From contig JBJXFU010000192.1 in NCBI GenBank assembly GCA_046155885.1, positions 1 to 42,845 of the forward strand: 42,845 nt of DNA. The letters run 5' to 3'. This DNA comes from JAOADN01 sp046155885. GTDB taxonomy: Bacteria > Pseudomonadota > Alphaproteobacteria > Rhodobacterales > Rhodobacteraceae. Under the pieces are notes generated by a model. The model did no database searches. It was not told the origin of the DNA and was given only the letters and a program-made list of their open reading frames with translations. The position numbers and the translations under genes are program-made. Shown here one piece after another: positions 32,051 to 41,539 of the stretch; position 1 is the first letter of the stretch; every line of letters starts with the position of its first letter.

Positions 32051-33463
32051 TTGGGCATCGGCGATCTTGCGGAGGGGGCGCTGCGCGAGGTGGCGGGGCT
32101 GGTCCCGGGCATTCCCGAAAGCTGGAGCGAGACGGCGGTGCGCCTGGGTGTGACCGGGCTCAGCCGGGCGGGCAAGACAGTGTTCATCGCCTCGCTGGTG
32201 GCCAACCTGCTCGACCGGGGGCGGATGCCGGGCCTCAGGGCCGAGGCCGAGGGGCGGATCGCCGCCGTCTGGCTGCGGCCGCAGCCAGACGTGACGGTGC
32301 CGCGCTTCGACTTCGAGGCCCATCTTGCCGCGCTGACCGGGCCTTCGCCGCGCTGGCCGGAAAGCACGCGGGCGGTCAGCGAACTGCGCCTGTCGTTCCG
32401 GGTGCGGCCGGCGGGCATGCTGAGTTCGCTGCGCGCGCCGAGGACCGTGCATCTGGACATCGTGGATTATCCGGGCGAGTGGCTCCTTGATCTGGCGCTG
32501 CTGGAAAAGTCCTACGCGGACTGGTCGCGCGAGACGCTGGCCCGCATTGCCGACCGGGCCGAGGCGGCGGGGTTCATGGGGGCCCTGCGCGGGGCGGACC
32601 CGAAGACGGCGTTCGACGAAGGGGTGGCGCAGGGGCTGGCCCGCGCCTTCAAGGGCTACCTTTCGGCGGCGCGGGCGGCGGGCTATTCGGATTGCACGCC
32701 GGGCCGGTTCCTGCTGCCCGGCGAGCTTGACGGCTCGCCGGTTCTGACCTTCGCGCCGCTCGCAGACGGGGGCGGGCGCGGGTCGCTGGCGCGCGAGATG
32801 GCGCGGCGGTTCGAGGGTTACAAGGCGCGGGTGGTGAAGCCCTTCTTCCGCGACCACTTCGCCAAGGTGGATCGCCAGATCGTGCTGGCCGACGTGCTGG
32901 GCGCGATCCATGCCGGGCCGAAGGCGACCGAGGACATGCGCCGTACGCTGGCCGAGATCCTGGCGGCCTTCCGCCCGGGCCGGAACGGCTGGCTGACCCG
33001 CCTGTTCGGCGGCCGCCGGGTCGAGCGCATCCTGTTCGCCGCCACCAAGGCCGATCACCTGCACCACGAGCAGCATCCCCGCCTGACCGCGATCATTGCG
33101 GCGATGCTGCGCGAGGCGAAGGGCCGGGCGGATTTCGCCGGGGCGGAGACGGCGGCAATGGCGGTCGCTGGGCTGCGCGCGACGGTGGAGGAGAGCTTCC
33201 GGCACGACGGGGCCGATCTGGGCGGGGTGCGGGGGACGCTGCTGGAGACAGGCAGGCAAGCGCTGCTTTACCCCGGTGAGCTTCCGGCCGACCCGTCGCG
33301 CATCCTTTCGCCGGCGCGGGACGGGGCGGGGCGCTGGCTCGACGCGGACTACCGCGTGATGTCCTTCGCCCCCGCCCGCCTGACCCTTCGCCCCGGCGAG
33401 GGGCCGCCGCATATCCGGCTTGACCGTGCCGCCGAGTTCCTGTTCGGCGACCGGCTGGCATGA
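32051..33463 (+). CDS. ycjX: YcjX-family P-loop GTPase/ATPase-like protein (DUF463)
   Basis: A 470-residue stress-linked P-loop protein. The Walker A box is GLSRAGKT at 36-43, followed by FIASLVANLL and, in the switch region, HLDIVDYPGEWLLDLALL. A G4-like motif (AATKADH) is near residue 333. The family is often co-expressed with YcjF and the phage-shock (psp) system in gammaproteobacteria; its function is not fixed. No psp genes are visible here. The TTG at 32051 is the likely start, since the conserved Walker A comes 36 codons in and no ATG lies upstream in frame. The ycjF gene follows after 9 bases. Confidence 0.9.
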   Translation: MGIGDLAEGALREVAGLVPGIPESWSETAVRLGVTGLSRAGKTVFIASLVANLLDRGRMPGLRAEAEGRIAAVWLRPQPDVTVPRFDFEAHLAALTGPSPRWPESTRAVSELRLSFRVRPAGMLSSLRAPRTVHLDIVDYPGEWLLDLALLEKSYADWSRETLARIADRAEAAGFMGALRGADPKTAFDEGVAQGLARAFKGYLSAARAAGYSDCTPGRFLLPGELDGSPVLTFAPLADGGGRGSLAREMARRFEGYKARVVKPFFRDHFAKVDRQIVLADVLGAIHAGPKATEDMRRTLAEILAAFRPGRNGWLTRLFGGRRVERILFAATKADHLHHEQHPRLTAIIAAMLREAKGRADFAGAETAAMAVAGLRATVEESFRHDGADLGGVRGTLLETGRQALLYPGELPADPSRILSPARDGAGRWLDADYRVMSFAPARLTLRPGEGPPHIRLDRAAEFLFGDRLA

Positions 33464-33472
33464 GGTGAGACG

Positions 33473-34507
33473 ATGACCGACCCCGCCCGCAAGCCGGTGC
33501 TGATCGAGATGGCCGAACCGGGGGCCGAGACGCCCGCCACCGCTGCGCCCGTGCCCGACCTTGGGCCGGACTTCGGGCCCGGGGGCCGTGCGATGCGCGC
33601 AGTGGCGGCGATCGCGGTGCGGCGGCCGTCGCGGATCGGGCGGCTTTTCTGGGCGAGCCTTGGCGGGTTCCTCGGTTTCTGGGTCTCGGTGGCGGCCTGG
33701 ACTTTCGTTGAAAACCTGCTGGTCCGGCACCCCGTTCTGGGGCTGATCGCGGCGGGGCTGACGGGGCTTTTCCTTCTGGCCCTTCTGCTCGTCGCCGGGC
33801 GCGAGACGCTGGCCTACTTCCGCCTGTCGCGCCTGGACGCGCTGCACCGGGATGCGGCGGCGGCGGTCGCTTCGGGCGATCTTGCGGCGGCGCGGGGAGT
33901 GGCGGACCGGCTCGACGCCCTGTACCGGGACCGGCCGGCGGCCGAATGGGGCCGGGCGCGGCTGGCCGAGCGGCGGGACGGGGTGATGGATGCGGATACG
34001 CTGCTGGGGCTGGCTGAGGCCGAGTTGCTCGGCCCGCTGGACGCGGCCGCAAGGCGCGAGGTGGAGGCGGCGGCGCGGCAGGTGGCGGCGGTGACGGCGC
34101 TGGTGCCCCTGGCGCTGGCCGATGTGGTGGCGGCGCTGACCGCGAACCTGCGGATGATCCGGCGGGTGGCGGAGATCTATGGCGGAAGGGCCGGGATCTT
34201 CGGCGGATGGCGGCTGACGCGGGCGGTCTTCACTCACCTTCTGGCGACGGGCGCCGTCGCGGCGGGGGACGACCTGATCCATTCGGTGGCCGGGGGCGGG
34301 CTTCTTTCCAAGCTGTCGCGGCGCTTCGGCGAAGGCGTGGTGAACGGGGCGCTGACGGCGCGGGTGGGGGTGGCCGCGATGGAGGTCTGCCGCCCGCTGC
34401 CGTTCCGCGTGCTGCCGCGTCCGAGGGTGTCGGGGCTGGTGTCGCGGGGGCTGGCCGGGTTGTTCGGGCGTGGAGGAGACGCAGGGGCGGATTCGGAGAC
34501 GCGCTGA
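33473..34507 (+). CDS. ycjF: YcjF-family membrane protein (DUF697/TIGR01620)
   Basis: A 344-residue inner-membrane protein, usual partner of YcjX. Two membrane helices (about 60-80 and 86-105) are followed by a helical cytoplasmic domain with the conserved block LVPLALADVVAALTANLRMI and then RLTRAVFTHL. It ends with a basic/glycine-rich tail. It lies in one operon with ycjX. The closest known context is envelope stress; here it is on its own with ycjX, so an independent role in membrane maintenance is more likely than a psp role. Confidence 0.88.
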   Translation: MTDPARKPVLIEMAEPGAETPATAAPVPDLGPDFGPGGRAMRAVAAIAVRRPSRIGRLFWASLGGFLGFWVSVAAWTFVENLLVRHPVLGLIAAGLTGLFLLALLLVAGRETLAYFRLSRLDALHRDAAAAVASGDLAAARGVADRLDALYRDRPAAEWGRARLAERRDGVMDADTLLGLAEAELLGPLDAAARREVEAAARQVAAVTALVPLALADVVAALTANLRMIRRVAEIYGGRAGIFGGWRLTRAVFTHLLATGAVAAGDDLIHSVAGGGLLSKLSRRFGEGVVNGALTARVGVAAMEVCRPLPFRVLPRPRVSGLVSRGLAGLFGRGGDAGADSETR

Positions 34508-34516
34508 ACGCCCTGT

Positions 34517-34593
34517 GTCGCCGGTATCGGGGGTTTCGCCGGCGGCGACCGAAGGGCGGAGGCGCCCGCTGCCCCGGCCATCCCGCCGGGGCA
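34517..34593 (+). terminator. Two hairpins between ycjF and the DUF2339 gene
   Basis: GTCGCCG/CGGCGAC arms (34517-34549) are followed by TGCCCCGG/CCGGGGCA with an 8-base loop (34570-34593). No run of T follows either one, so these are at best partial terminators or mRNA-end structures that separate the ycjX-ycjF transcript from the next gene. Confidence 0.35.
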
Positions 34594-34659
34594 TGCAAAA
34601 CCTGACTTTGCGGTTCCCGGCTTTCCGGCCTACACCATCGGGAAAACGGGGGAACGGTG

Positions 34660-37527
34660 ATGATGGGTCTCGGCATCCTGGCCGCGCTGGTGGTGCTTGG
34701 CATTCCGGTCGCAGTGATCGTGCTTCTGGTTTCGGTCTCGGGGCTGAAGCGGCGGGTGGCGGAGCTGGAGGCCTCGACCCGGCTTCTGGGCGAACATCTG
34801 GCGCGCCTGCCGTCTGCGGGGCATGCGGCGATGCCGGTGTCTCCGCCCGATACGGCGCCCGATACGGCGCCCGCGATGGCACCCGGGGTGGCGCCCGGGG
34901 TGGCGCCGGCCGAGGTGCCTGTCCGCACCGAAGCCACTTTCCCCGCAACCGCCTTGGCGGGAACCGGGGAGACTGCCATGCCGCCCCCGGCTGATCCGGC
35001 CATGCCCTGGGGTGCCCCTGACGGGGCGGCTCCGCCGCCTCCGCCGGCCCGCACCCCGTCCGGCCCCTCGCCGTTCGACCGGCTGACGCGATGGATGGCG
35101 GCGAACTGGGTCTATGCCGTCTCGGCCCTGTCGCTGGCGCTCGCAGGGGTGTTCTTCGTCCAGTACGGGATCGAGAACGGGCTCCTGACGCCGGCGATGC
35201 GGGTGGTCATGGCGGTGCTGTTCGGCCTTGCGCTGATCGCGGCGGGCGAATTCGTGCGGCGGCGCGGCGGCGACGGCGAGGACAGCGTGACGGCCTATCT
35301 GCCGTCGACCTTCGCCGGGGCCGGGATCGTGGCGATCTTCGCCGGGCTGATCGCGGCGCGGCAGCTTTACGGGCTGATCGGGCCCGAGGTGGCCTTCGCG
35401 GGGCTGGCGCTGACCGCCGGAGGAGCGGTGCTGATCGGCTGGTTCTACGGGCCCTTCCTGGCCGCCGTGGGCCTGATCGGCGCCACCGCCGCGCCCTTCG
35501 CGGTGGGCGGGCAGAGCGCCAATCCGGAATGGCTTTACGGCTATTTCGGGCTGGTGGCGGGGCTTGGCCTGATGATCGACACGATGCGCCGCTGGGCCTG
35601 GGTGTCGGGCCTGTCGGTGGCGCTGGGGTTCGCGGGCGGCTGGCTTCTGTTCCTGGCGGGGACGCGGCCGGAGTGGTTCGCGGGCTATCTGGCGGTTCTG
35701 CCGCTTCTGGCGATAGGCATCCCGTCGCGCGGCCTATGGCCCGACCATGCGGGGCCGGGCGTGGCCGCAGCGGCCTTCGCCTCGGGCCGGAGCGCGCGGG
35801 TGGCGACGGCGGGCGGCGTGCCTGCGGCGCCGGTGCGCCCTTCTTTCCCGACGCTGCTCGCGGCGGCGTCGGTGGCGGCGGCGTCGGTCAGTTTCTTCCT
35901 GCTGCCGGGGTGGAGCGAGGCGGCTTCGCTTTCCGCGCTTGCCGCCCCGGCGGCGCTGGCGCTTGTGCTGATCCTGTGGACGCGCGGCGCCCCGGCGCTG
36001 GCCGACCTCGCAGCCCTGCCGGCGGCGGCTTTCCTTGCCCGCATCGGCACCGAGGCAATGGCGAAGGGCGCGCTTTACGATGCCTTCCGCGCTGCCGAGA
36101 TCGGACTTCGCCCGCCCGAGACACAGGGCCCGACAACGGTCGGTGTGCTTTTTGCGCTGGGCGCGGCGCTGTCGGCGGCGGCCATATGGCGAAGCCTGAA
36201 CGACACCCGCCACGGCGCGCTTTGGGCGGCGGGCGCGGCGCTGAGCGGGCCGGTCGCGGCGCTGCTGCTGGAGCTGTTCTGGCAGCCCTCGCTGACCATC
36301 GGCGCCTACCCTTGGGCGCTGCACGTGATCGCGCTGTCGGCGCTGATGACAGCTGCGGCGGTGCTCTTCGCCCGTCAGGACGGCGAGGACATGCGCCGCG
36401 CGGCCTATGCGGCGCTCGCGACGTTGTCGCTGGTCGCGCTGGCCCTGTTCCTGATCCTGTCCGAGGCCGCACTGAACGTGGCGCTGGCGGTGCTGCTGGC
36501 CACCGCCGCCGCGCTCGACCGCCGGTTCCGGCTGCCCGAGATGGGGTGGTTCGCGCAGGCGGGCGTGCTGGTGCTGGGCTGGCGGCTGACGGTCGACCCG
36601 GGCGTGGACTGGGCGATGACGGCGCCCTGGGCGCCGGTGGTCGTGGCCTTCGCGGCGGCGATCCTCGGGATGGGCGCGGCGCTGTACTTTTTCCGGGGGC
36701 TGGGCCGGACCGGCGCGCAGGTTTTCCTGGAAGGCGGCATCGCGGCCTATTCGGCGATCTTCGCCAATGTCGTCATCACGCGGATGATCGAGGCGCGGAT
36801 CGGCGACAGCTTCGTCGGATCCTACTGGTCGGTGGCGCTGAACGCGATGCCCTGGCTGATCGTGGCGCTGGTGCAGCTGCACCGGATGCAGCTTCCGGGG
36901 CGGTTCATGACCATCGTGCGGGTGGCCATCGCGGGGCTTTCGGGGCTGATCGCGGCGGCCGGGATCGGCGCGGCGGCAGCGCCGCTGAACCCGCTTTTCG
37001 CCTGGTCGCCCGAGGCCCAGGGCGCGCTGGTCTACGGGCCCCTTCTGCTCGACACGCTGCTTCTGGCCTACGGGCTGCCGGGCCTGCTGCTTATTCTCGC
37101 GGTGCGCCGGTTCGGGCATCTGGACCGCTGGTTGCGCGAATCCCTGACAGGTGCCGGCGCGGCGCTGGCGGTGCTCTATGTTGCGCTGGAAATCCGCCGC
37201 TTCTGGCAGGGGGACTTCCTCGGCGCCGACGGGGTGACGCAGCCCGAGCTTTATTCCTATACGCTCGCGCTTCTGCTGACCGGGGCGGCGCTGCTCTACC
37301 AGTCGATCGCCCGGCGCTCGGCGGAACTGCGCTGGATCGCGATGGCGGTGATCGGGCTGACTATCGCCAAGGTCTTCCTGATCGACGCCTCGGGGCTTTC
37401 GGGGCTGACGCGGGTGTTTTCGTTCCTCGGGCTGGGGCTGGCGCTGGCGGGGCTCGCCTGGCTGAACCGCTGGGCGGCGGCGCGGCAAGGAGACGGCGGG
37501 CGGGGGGACGGCGGTCAGGAGAGTTGA
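34660..37527 (+). CDS. DUF2339 domain-containing multi-pass membrane protein
   Basis: A very large membrane protein of about 955 residues, the DUF2339 family size, with some 25 or more hydrophobic segments from residue 150 on. It starts with a single helix (LAALVVLGIPVAVIVLLVSV), then a P/A-rich linker (about 55-140) with the repeats DTAPDTAPAMAPGVAPGVAP, followed by the family mark LTRWMAANWVYAVSALSLAL. Another mark is GLLLILAVRR-like segments and the C-terminal FSFLGLGLALAGLAWLNR. The biochemical role is unknown. GTG at 34657 or ATG at 34663 are alternative starts. It is the first gene before the FAD-oxidase/MFS pair, with which it may share transcription. Confidence 0.88.
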   Translation: MMGLGILAALVVLGIPVAVIVLLVSVSGLKRRVAELEASTRLLGEHLARLPSAGHAAMPVSPPDTAPDTAPAMAPGVAPGVAPAEVPVRTEATFPATALAGTGETAMPPPADPAMPWGAPDGAAPPPPPARTPSGPSPFDRLTRWMAANWVYAVSALSLALAGVFFVQYGIENGLLTPAMRVVMAVLFGLALIAAGEFVRRRGGDGEDSVTAYLPSTFAGAGIVAIFAGLIAARQLYGLIGPEVAFAGLALTAGGAVLIGWFYGPFLAAVGLIGATAAPFAVGGQSANPEWLYGYFGLVAGLGLMIDTMRRWAWVSGLSVALGFAGGWLLFLAGTRPEWFAGYLAVLPLLAIGIPSRGLWPDHAGPGVAAAAFASGRSARVATAGGVPAAPVRPSFPTLLAAASVAAASVSFFLLPGWSEAASLSALAAPAALALVLILWTRGAPALADLAALPAAAFLARIGTEAMAKGALYDAFRAAEIGLRPPETQGPTTVGVLFALGAALSAAAIWRSLNDTRHGALWAAGAALSGPVAALLLELFWQPSLTIGAYPWALHVIALSALMTAAAVLFARQDGEDMRRAAYAALATLSLVALALFLILSEAALNVALAVLLATAAALDRRFRLPEMGWFAQAGVLVLGWRLTVDPGVDWAMTAPWAPVVVAFAAAILGMGAALYFFRGLGRTGAQVFLEGGIAAYSAIFANVVITRMIEARIGDSFVGSYWSVALNAMPWLIVALVQLHRMQLPGRFMTIVRVAIAGLSGLIAAAGIGAAAAPLNPLFAWSPEAQGALVYGPLLLDTLLLAYGLPGLLLILAVRRFGHLDRWLRESLTGAGAALAVLYVALEIRRFWQGDFLGADGVTQPELYSYTLALLLTGAALLYQSIARRSAELRWIAMAVIGLTIAKVFLIDASGLSGLTRVFSFLGLGLALAGLAWLNRWAAARQGDGGRGDGGQES

Positions 37528-37547
37528 CCGGCTTCCCCCGAAGCCGG
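37528..37547 (+). terminator. Hairpin after the DUF2339 gene
   Basis: A perfect 8-bp stem CCGGCTTC/GAAGCCGG with loop CCCC begins at the base after the DUF2339 stop codon. No T-tract follows, so it may act as a 3' stabiliser or weak terminator before the FAD-oxidase gene. Confidence 0.4.
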
Positions 37548-37633
37548 GGCGAACCCGGTCCGCCATGCGCGACCTTGCGTCAGGCGCGGCCGGCATGCTT
37601 CACCGTTCCGGCAACCGACGGAGCCGCCCCCCG

Positions 37634-39052
37634 ATGCTGAAACCCGCCGACGCGGCCTTCGCCGAGCGCCTTTCGGCCCGGCTGACCCCTGGCGCGGTCG
37701 GCCCGGCCGAACCGCGGTATCTGCAGGACCCGCGGGGCCGGGTGACCGGGCAGGCGGGCTTTGTCGCCCGTCCGCGCGACACCGAGGAGGTGGCGGCAAT
37801 CGTGCGCGCCTGCGGCGAGGCGCGGGTCGGGACCGTGCCCTATGGCGGGGGGACCGGGCTTGTGCTCGGCCAGATCGCCGGCGAAGGGCCCGTGCCGCTG
37901 ATCCTGTCGCTGGAGCGGATGGCGCGGGTGCGCGAGATCCTGCCAGGGGAGAACGTACTGGTGGTCGAGGCCGGCGCGATCCTTGCCGATGTCCACCGGG
38001 CGGCCGGGGAGGCGGGGCGGCTGTTCCCATTGACGCTGGCTTCGCAGGGGTCGGCGCGGATCGGGGGGCTTTTGTCGACCAACGCGGGCGGGACGGGCGT
38101 GCTTCGCCATGGCAATGCGCGCGATCTGGTCCTTGGGATCGAGGCGGTGCTGCCCGACGGGTCGGTGATGCACGGGCTAAGGCGGCTGAGGAAAGACAAC
38201 ACGGGCTATGATCTGCGGCATCTGCTGATCGGGGCCGAGGGCACGCTGGGGGTCATCACGGCGGCGAGCCTGAGGCTGGTTCCGAAGCCGGCGGCCGAGG
38301 GGACGGCGATGTTTCAGGTCGCCTCGCCGCAGGCCGCGCTTGACCTTCTTGCGCTGGCGGGCGAGCGGATGGGGGGCTGCGTTTCGGCCTTCGAGCTGAT
38401 CCACCGCGCGGGGACGGAGTTCCTGGCCGAGACGATGCCGGACTACCGCCCGCCCTGGCCCGACCCGCCGGAATGGGTCGTGCTGATCGACACGGGCATG
38501 CCCGCCGGGCTCGACCCGGTGCGGTCGCTTGAGGAGCTCTTCGAGGCGGCGGTGGCGGCGGGCCAGTTAGCGGACGGCCTTGTCGCGCAAAGTGAGGCGC
38601 AGCGGGCGGCCCTATGGGAGTTCCGCGAGCGGATACCGGAAGCGAACCGCAGGATCGGGTCGGTGTCGTCGCATGACATAGCGCTGCCGCTGGGGGAAGT
38701 GCCGGAGTTCATCGCGCGGGCGCCGGGCGAGGTGGCGAAGCTGGGGGAGTTCCGGATCAATGTCTTCGGGCACCTCGGCGACGGGAACCTGCACTGGAAC
38801 GTCTTTCCGCCGAAGGGGGTGCCGGCGGCCGCGCTGCGGGGCAGGGCGGACGAAGTGAAGCAGGTGGTGCACGATCTGGTCCATGCGATGGGTGGGTCGA
38901 TGAGCGCCGAGCACGGGATCGGGCGGCTGAAGGTGGATGACCTGGAGCGGTACGGCGACCCCGCGAAGCTGGCGGCGATGCGGGCGGTGAAGCGGGCGCT
39001 CGATCCCCTTGGGATCATGAACCCGGGGGCGGTGCTGAGGGGGTACGATTGA
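37634..39052 (+). CDS. FAD-linked oxidase, GlcD/D-2-hydroxyacid dehydrogenase type
   Basis: A 472-residue flavoprotein with an N-terminal FAD_binding_4 (PCMH) domain (VPYGGGTGLVLGQIAGEGPV, then LASQGSARIGGLLSTNAGGT) and a C-terminal FAD-oxidase C domain containing FGHLGDGNLHWNVFPP and MSAEHGIGRLK. These match GlcD, D-lactate dehydrogenase and D-2-hydroxyglutarate dehydrogenases. It oxidises a D-2-hydroxyacid, passing electrons to an acceptor; which acid is not visible. The HGDGNxH-type motif is the metal/substrate site. The ATG at 37634 fits the family; an upstream ATG at 37595 is possible. Its TGA overlaps the TTG of the MFS gene, so the two are coupled. Confidence 0.9.
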   Translation: MLKPADAAFAERLSARLTPGAVGPAEPRYLQDPRGRVTGQAGFVARPRDTEEVAAIVRACGEARVGTVPYGGGTGLVLGQIAGEGPVPLILSLERMARVREILPGENVLVVEAGAILADVHRAAGEAGRLFPLTLASQGSARIGGLLSTNAGGTGVLRHGNARDLVLGIEAVLPDGSVMHGLRRLRKDNTGYDLRHLLIGAEGTLGVITAASLRLVPKPAAEGTAMFQVASPQAALDLLALAGERMGGCVSAFELIHRAGTEFLAETMPDYRPPWPDPPEWVVLIDTGMPAGLDPVRSLEELFEAAVAAGQLADGLVAQSEAQRAALWEFRERIPEANRRIGSVSSHDIALPLGEVPEFIARAPGEVAKLGEFRINVFGHLGDGNLHWNVFPPKGVPAAALRGRADEVKQVVHDLVHAMGGSMSAEHGIGRLKVDDLERYGDPAKLAAMRAVKRALDPLGIMNPGAVLRGYD

Positions 39053-40245
39053 AGGCCATTGTCGGCGCGCTCGGGGTGAGCCAGATCATCGGCTATGGCA
39101 CGCTCTACTATGCCTTCCCGATCGTCATGCCTGTCGCGGCAGGGGAATTCGGGCTTTCTCAGCCAGTTTGCTACGCGGTCTTTTCGGCTGGCCTTCTGGC
39201 GGGCGGCTTTGGTGCGCCCTTCGCCGGGCGGATGATGGACCGCCTGGGGGCGCCGCTGCTGATGGTCTGGGGCAGCCTGGCGGCGGGGTTTGTGCTGATT
39301 CTGATGGCGCTGGCACCGGTGGCTTGGGTCTATCTCGCGGGCATAGTCCTGACCGAGGTCATTGCGGTCACCATCCTTTATGACGCGGCTTTCGCGACGC
39401 TGGCCCGGCTGACCGGGCGGCAGGCCCGGCGCGCGATCACGCAGCTTACCCTTGTCGCGGGCTTCGCCTCGACCATCTTCTGGCCGCTGACGGGTTGGCT
39501 GGTGGCCGAGCTTGGCTGGCGCGCGACCTACGGCATCTTCGCGGGGCTGCATCTGACGGTGGCGCTTGGCCTTCACCTGTGGCTTCTGCGCCGGCCTGTC
39601 CGCAACGATGCCCCGGCATTGCGCCCCGAGGGGCCGGTGCTCGATCTGCCGCCGCTGCCGGCCGCGTTGCGCACTGGCGCCTTCCGTGCCATCGCCGTCA
39701 GCTTCGCGCTGAGCGGAACGCTGATCACGGCGCTGACCGTGCACCTGGTCCCGATCCTGTCCGCGACCGGATTCGCGGATCATGCGGCCTTTGCGGGAAT
39801 GCTGATGGGACCGGCGCAGGTGGCGATCCGGGCGGTGGACGCGGCGATGTGGCGGCGGCTGCACCCCTTGACGGTCGCGCTGGTCGCCGCCGCCGCCCTG
39901 CCATTCGGTGCGCTCATGCTCTTGTCCGGGGCACCGGTGATCGTGGCGGGCGCGGCCTTTGCCATCCTGTTGGGGACCGGAGCCGGCCTGTCGAGCATTG
40001 TCCGTGGCTCGGTTCCGCTGGCGCTTCTGGGACCGCTGGGCTACGGCGAGGTTCTGGGGCGGCTTGCCCTGGCGCGGACCTTGGCCACGGGCGGCGCACC
40101 GTTCCTGTTTTCGGCCTCGGTCGTGGCCCTGGGGATGACACCGACACTTATTTTCCTTGTCGGCATCGGCTTTTGTGCGGTGGCGCCGATCTGGCGGCTC
40201 AGGTCGCGCCTGGCGCGCGCCGGGCTGCTTGCTCCGCTGCGGTAG
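39049..40245 (+). CDS. MFS transporter, translationally coupled to the FAD oxidase
   Basis: A 398-residue, 12-helix major facilitator superfamily protein. It begins MKAIVGALGVSQIIGYGTLY and has the loop 2-3 motif (GRMMDRLGAPLLMVWGSL), the usual family signature. It starts with TTG in a TTGA overlap with the upstream stop codon, no separate Shine-Dalgarno. The coupling suggests that it moves the hydroxyacid used by the neighbouring FAD oxidase or the ketoacid made by it. Substrate identity is inferred only. The gene ends 69 bases from the convergent aminotransferase-fold gene. Confidence 0.88.
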   Translation: MKAIVGALGVSQIIGYGTLYYAFPIVMPVAAGEFGLSQPVCYAVFSAGLLAGGFGAPFAGRMMDRLGAPLLMVWGSLAAGFVLILMALAPVAWVYLAGIVLTEVIAVTILYDAAFATLARLTGRQARRAITQLTLVAGFASTIFWPLTGWLVAELGWRATYGIFAGLHLTVALGLHLWLLRRPVRNDAPALRPEGPVLDLPPLPAALRTGAFRAIAVSFALSGTLITALTVHLVPILSATGFADHAAFAGMLMGPAQVAIRAVDAAMWRRLHPLTVALVAAAALPFGALMLLSGAPVIVAGAAFAILLGTGAGLSSIVRGSVPLALLGPLGYGEVLGRLALARTLATGGAPFLFSASVVALGMTPTLIFLVGIGFCAVAPIWRLRSRLARAGLLAPLR

Positions 40246-40313
40246 GGGCAAGGCGCGCGCATCGGCGGTTTCGGGGCGCGACGGCGACCGGAGCCGGGCG
40301 CGGGCGAGACGGG

Positions 40314-41474
40314 TCAGGCCAGGGCGGCGACGAAGCGGTCAACCTCGGCCTCGGTGTTGTAGTAGTGGACCGAGGCGCGGACGAGCGAGGTGAGGCCGCG
40401 TGCGCCGAGGTCGCGCTGCGCATAGGTGGCGGGCGAGACCGAGGTGTTGATCCCCATCGCGGCGAGGCGGGGCGTCATCGCCTCGGGTGTCTCGCGGGAT
40501 GAGCGGAAGGTGACGATGCCGCATTTCCGCGTACCGAGGTCGTGGACGGTGATGCCGCGCGTATCGGCAAGCCGGTCGCGGAGCAGGGCGGCGAGGGCGG
40601 CCACCCGCGCCTCGATCGCAGGAAGGCCGATGGCGCGGGCGTAGGCTGCGGCGGTGGCGAGCCCGATCTTGCCCGCGACGTTCGATTCCCAGTTCTCGAA
40701 CCGCCGGGCGCCGGGGGCAATCGTGTAGCTGTCGGGGCCGATCCATTCAGCGGAGTGCAGGTCGAGGAAGGGCGGGTCGAGGCGGTCGAGGATGGCGTTC
40801 GAAACGTAGAGGAACCCGGTGCCGCGGGGGCCGCGCAGGAACTTCCGGCCGGTGCCCGAGAGCATGTGGCAGCCGATGCGGCGGACGTTCAGATCGATCT
40901 GACCGGCCGACTGGCAGGCGTCGAGCAGGTAGAGAAGCCCGTGCCGGGCGGCGACCGCGCCGACTGCCTCGGCGGGGTTGACGAGGCCGCCTTGCGAGGG
41001 GACATGGGTGATGGCGATCAGCCGTGTCCGGGGGCCGATCATCGCCTCCATCGCGGCCAGGTCGATCTGGCCGGTGGGGTCGGGCGGCACGACGTCGATG
41101 GCCAGGCTGCGGCGTTTGGCCTGCTGGAGGAAGGCGAGGTAGTTCGAGGCGTACTCCGATCCGTGCGTCAGGATGCGGTCGCCGGAGGCAAGCGGCAGGC
41201 CGTAGAAGGCCATGTCCCAGCCGCAGGTGGCGTTTTCGACAAAGGCGATTTCCGAGGGGTCGCAGCCGAGGAGTGCGGCGAATTCGGTGTAGAACGCGGC
41301 GAGCGCGGCGGCGGCGTGCGCAGCCTCATAACCGCCCCGGTCGCGCTCTAGCGCGAGGTGGCCGGTGAGCGCCCGGTACACCGGGTCCGGCATCAGCGAG
41401 GCGCCGGCGTTGTTGAAGTGCAGGATGTTCTCGCAAGCGGGGGTGTCGGCGCGGCACTTTTCAATATCGAACAT
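40314..41474 (-). CDS. Class V aminotransferase-fold PLP enzyme (cysteine-desulfurase/isopenicillin-epimerase-like)
   Basis: A 386-residue PLP-dependent enzyme. The Schiff-base lysine is K211 in SGTGRKFLRGPRG, the pyridine-binding aspartate D185 in LLDACQSAGQ, and the phosphate site is in ENATCGWDM. It starts MFDIEKCRADTPACENILHF-like, a class V N-terminus (LHFNNAGASLMP). The SGTGRK variant, in place of SxHK, is seen in kynureninase/selenocysteine-lyase-like and uncharacterised class V enzymes. A desulfurase-type active-site cysteine loop is not evident. Probably co-transcribed with the SDR gene 65 bases upstream. Confidence 0.88.
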   Translation of the reverse strand: MFDIEKCRADTPACENILHFNNAGASLMPDPVYRALTGHLALERDRGGYEAAHAAAALAAFYTEFAALLGCDPSEIAFVENATCGWDMAFYGLPLASGDRILTHGSEYASNYLAFLQQAKRRSLAIDVVPPDPTGQIDLAAMEAMIGPRTRLIAITHVPSQGGLVNPAEAVGAVAARHGLLYLLDACQSAGQIDLNVRRIGCHMLSGTGRKFLRGPRGTGFLYVSNAILDRLDPPFLDLHSAEWIGPDSYTIAPGARRFENWESNVAGKIGLATAAAYARAIGLPAIEARVAALAALLRDRLADTRGITVHDLGTRKCGIVTFRSSRETPEAMTPRLAAMGINTSVSPATYAQRDLGARGLTSLVRASVHYYNTEAEVDRFVAALA

Positions 41475-41539
41475 TCTTCTTCACCCACCGGCGCTGATAC
41501 TCGCCATGATTTTCAAATTCGTACATTCTTGGCACTCAG

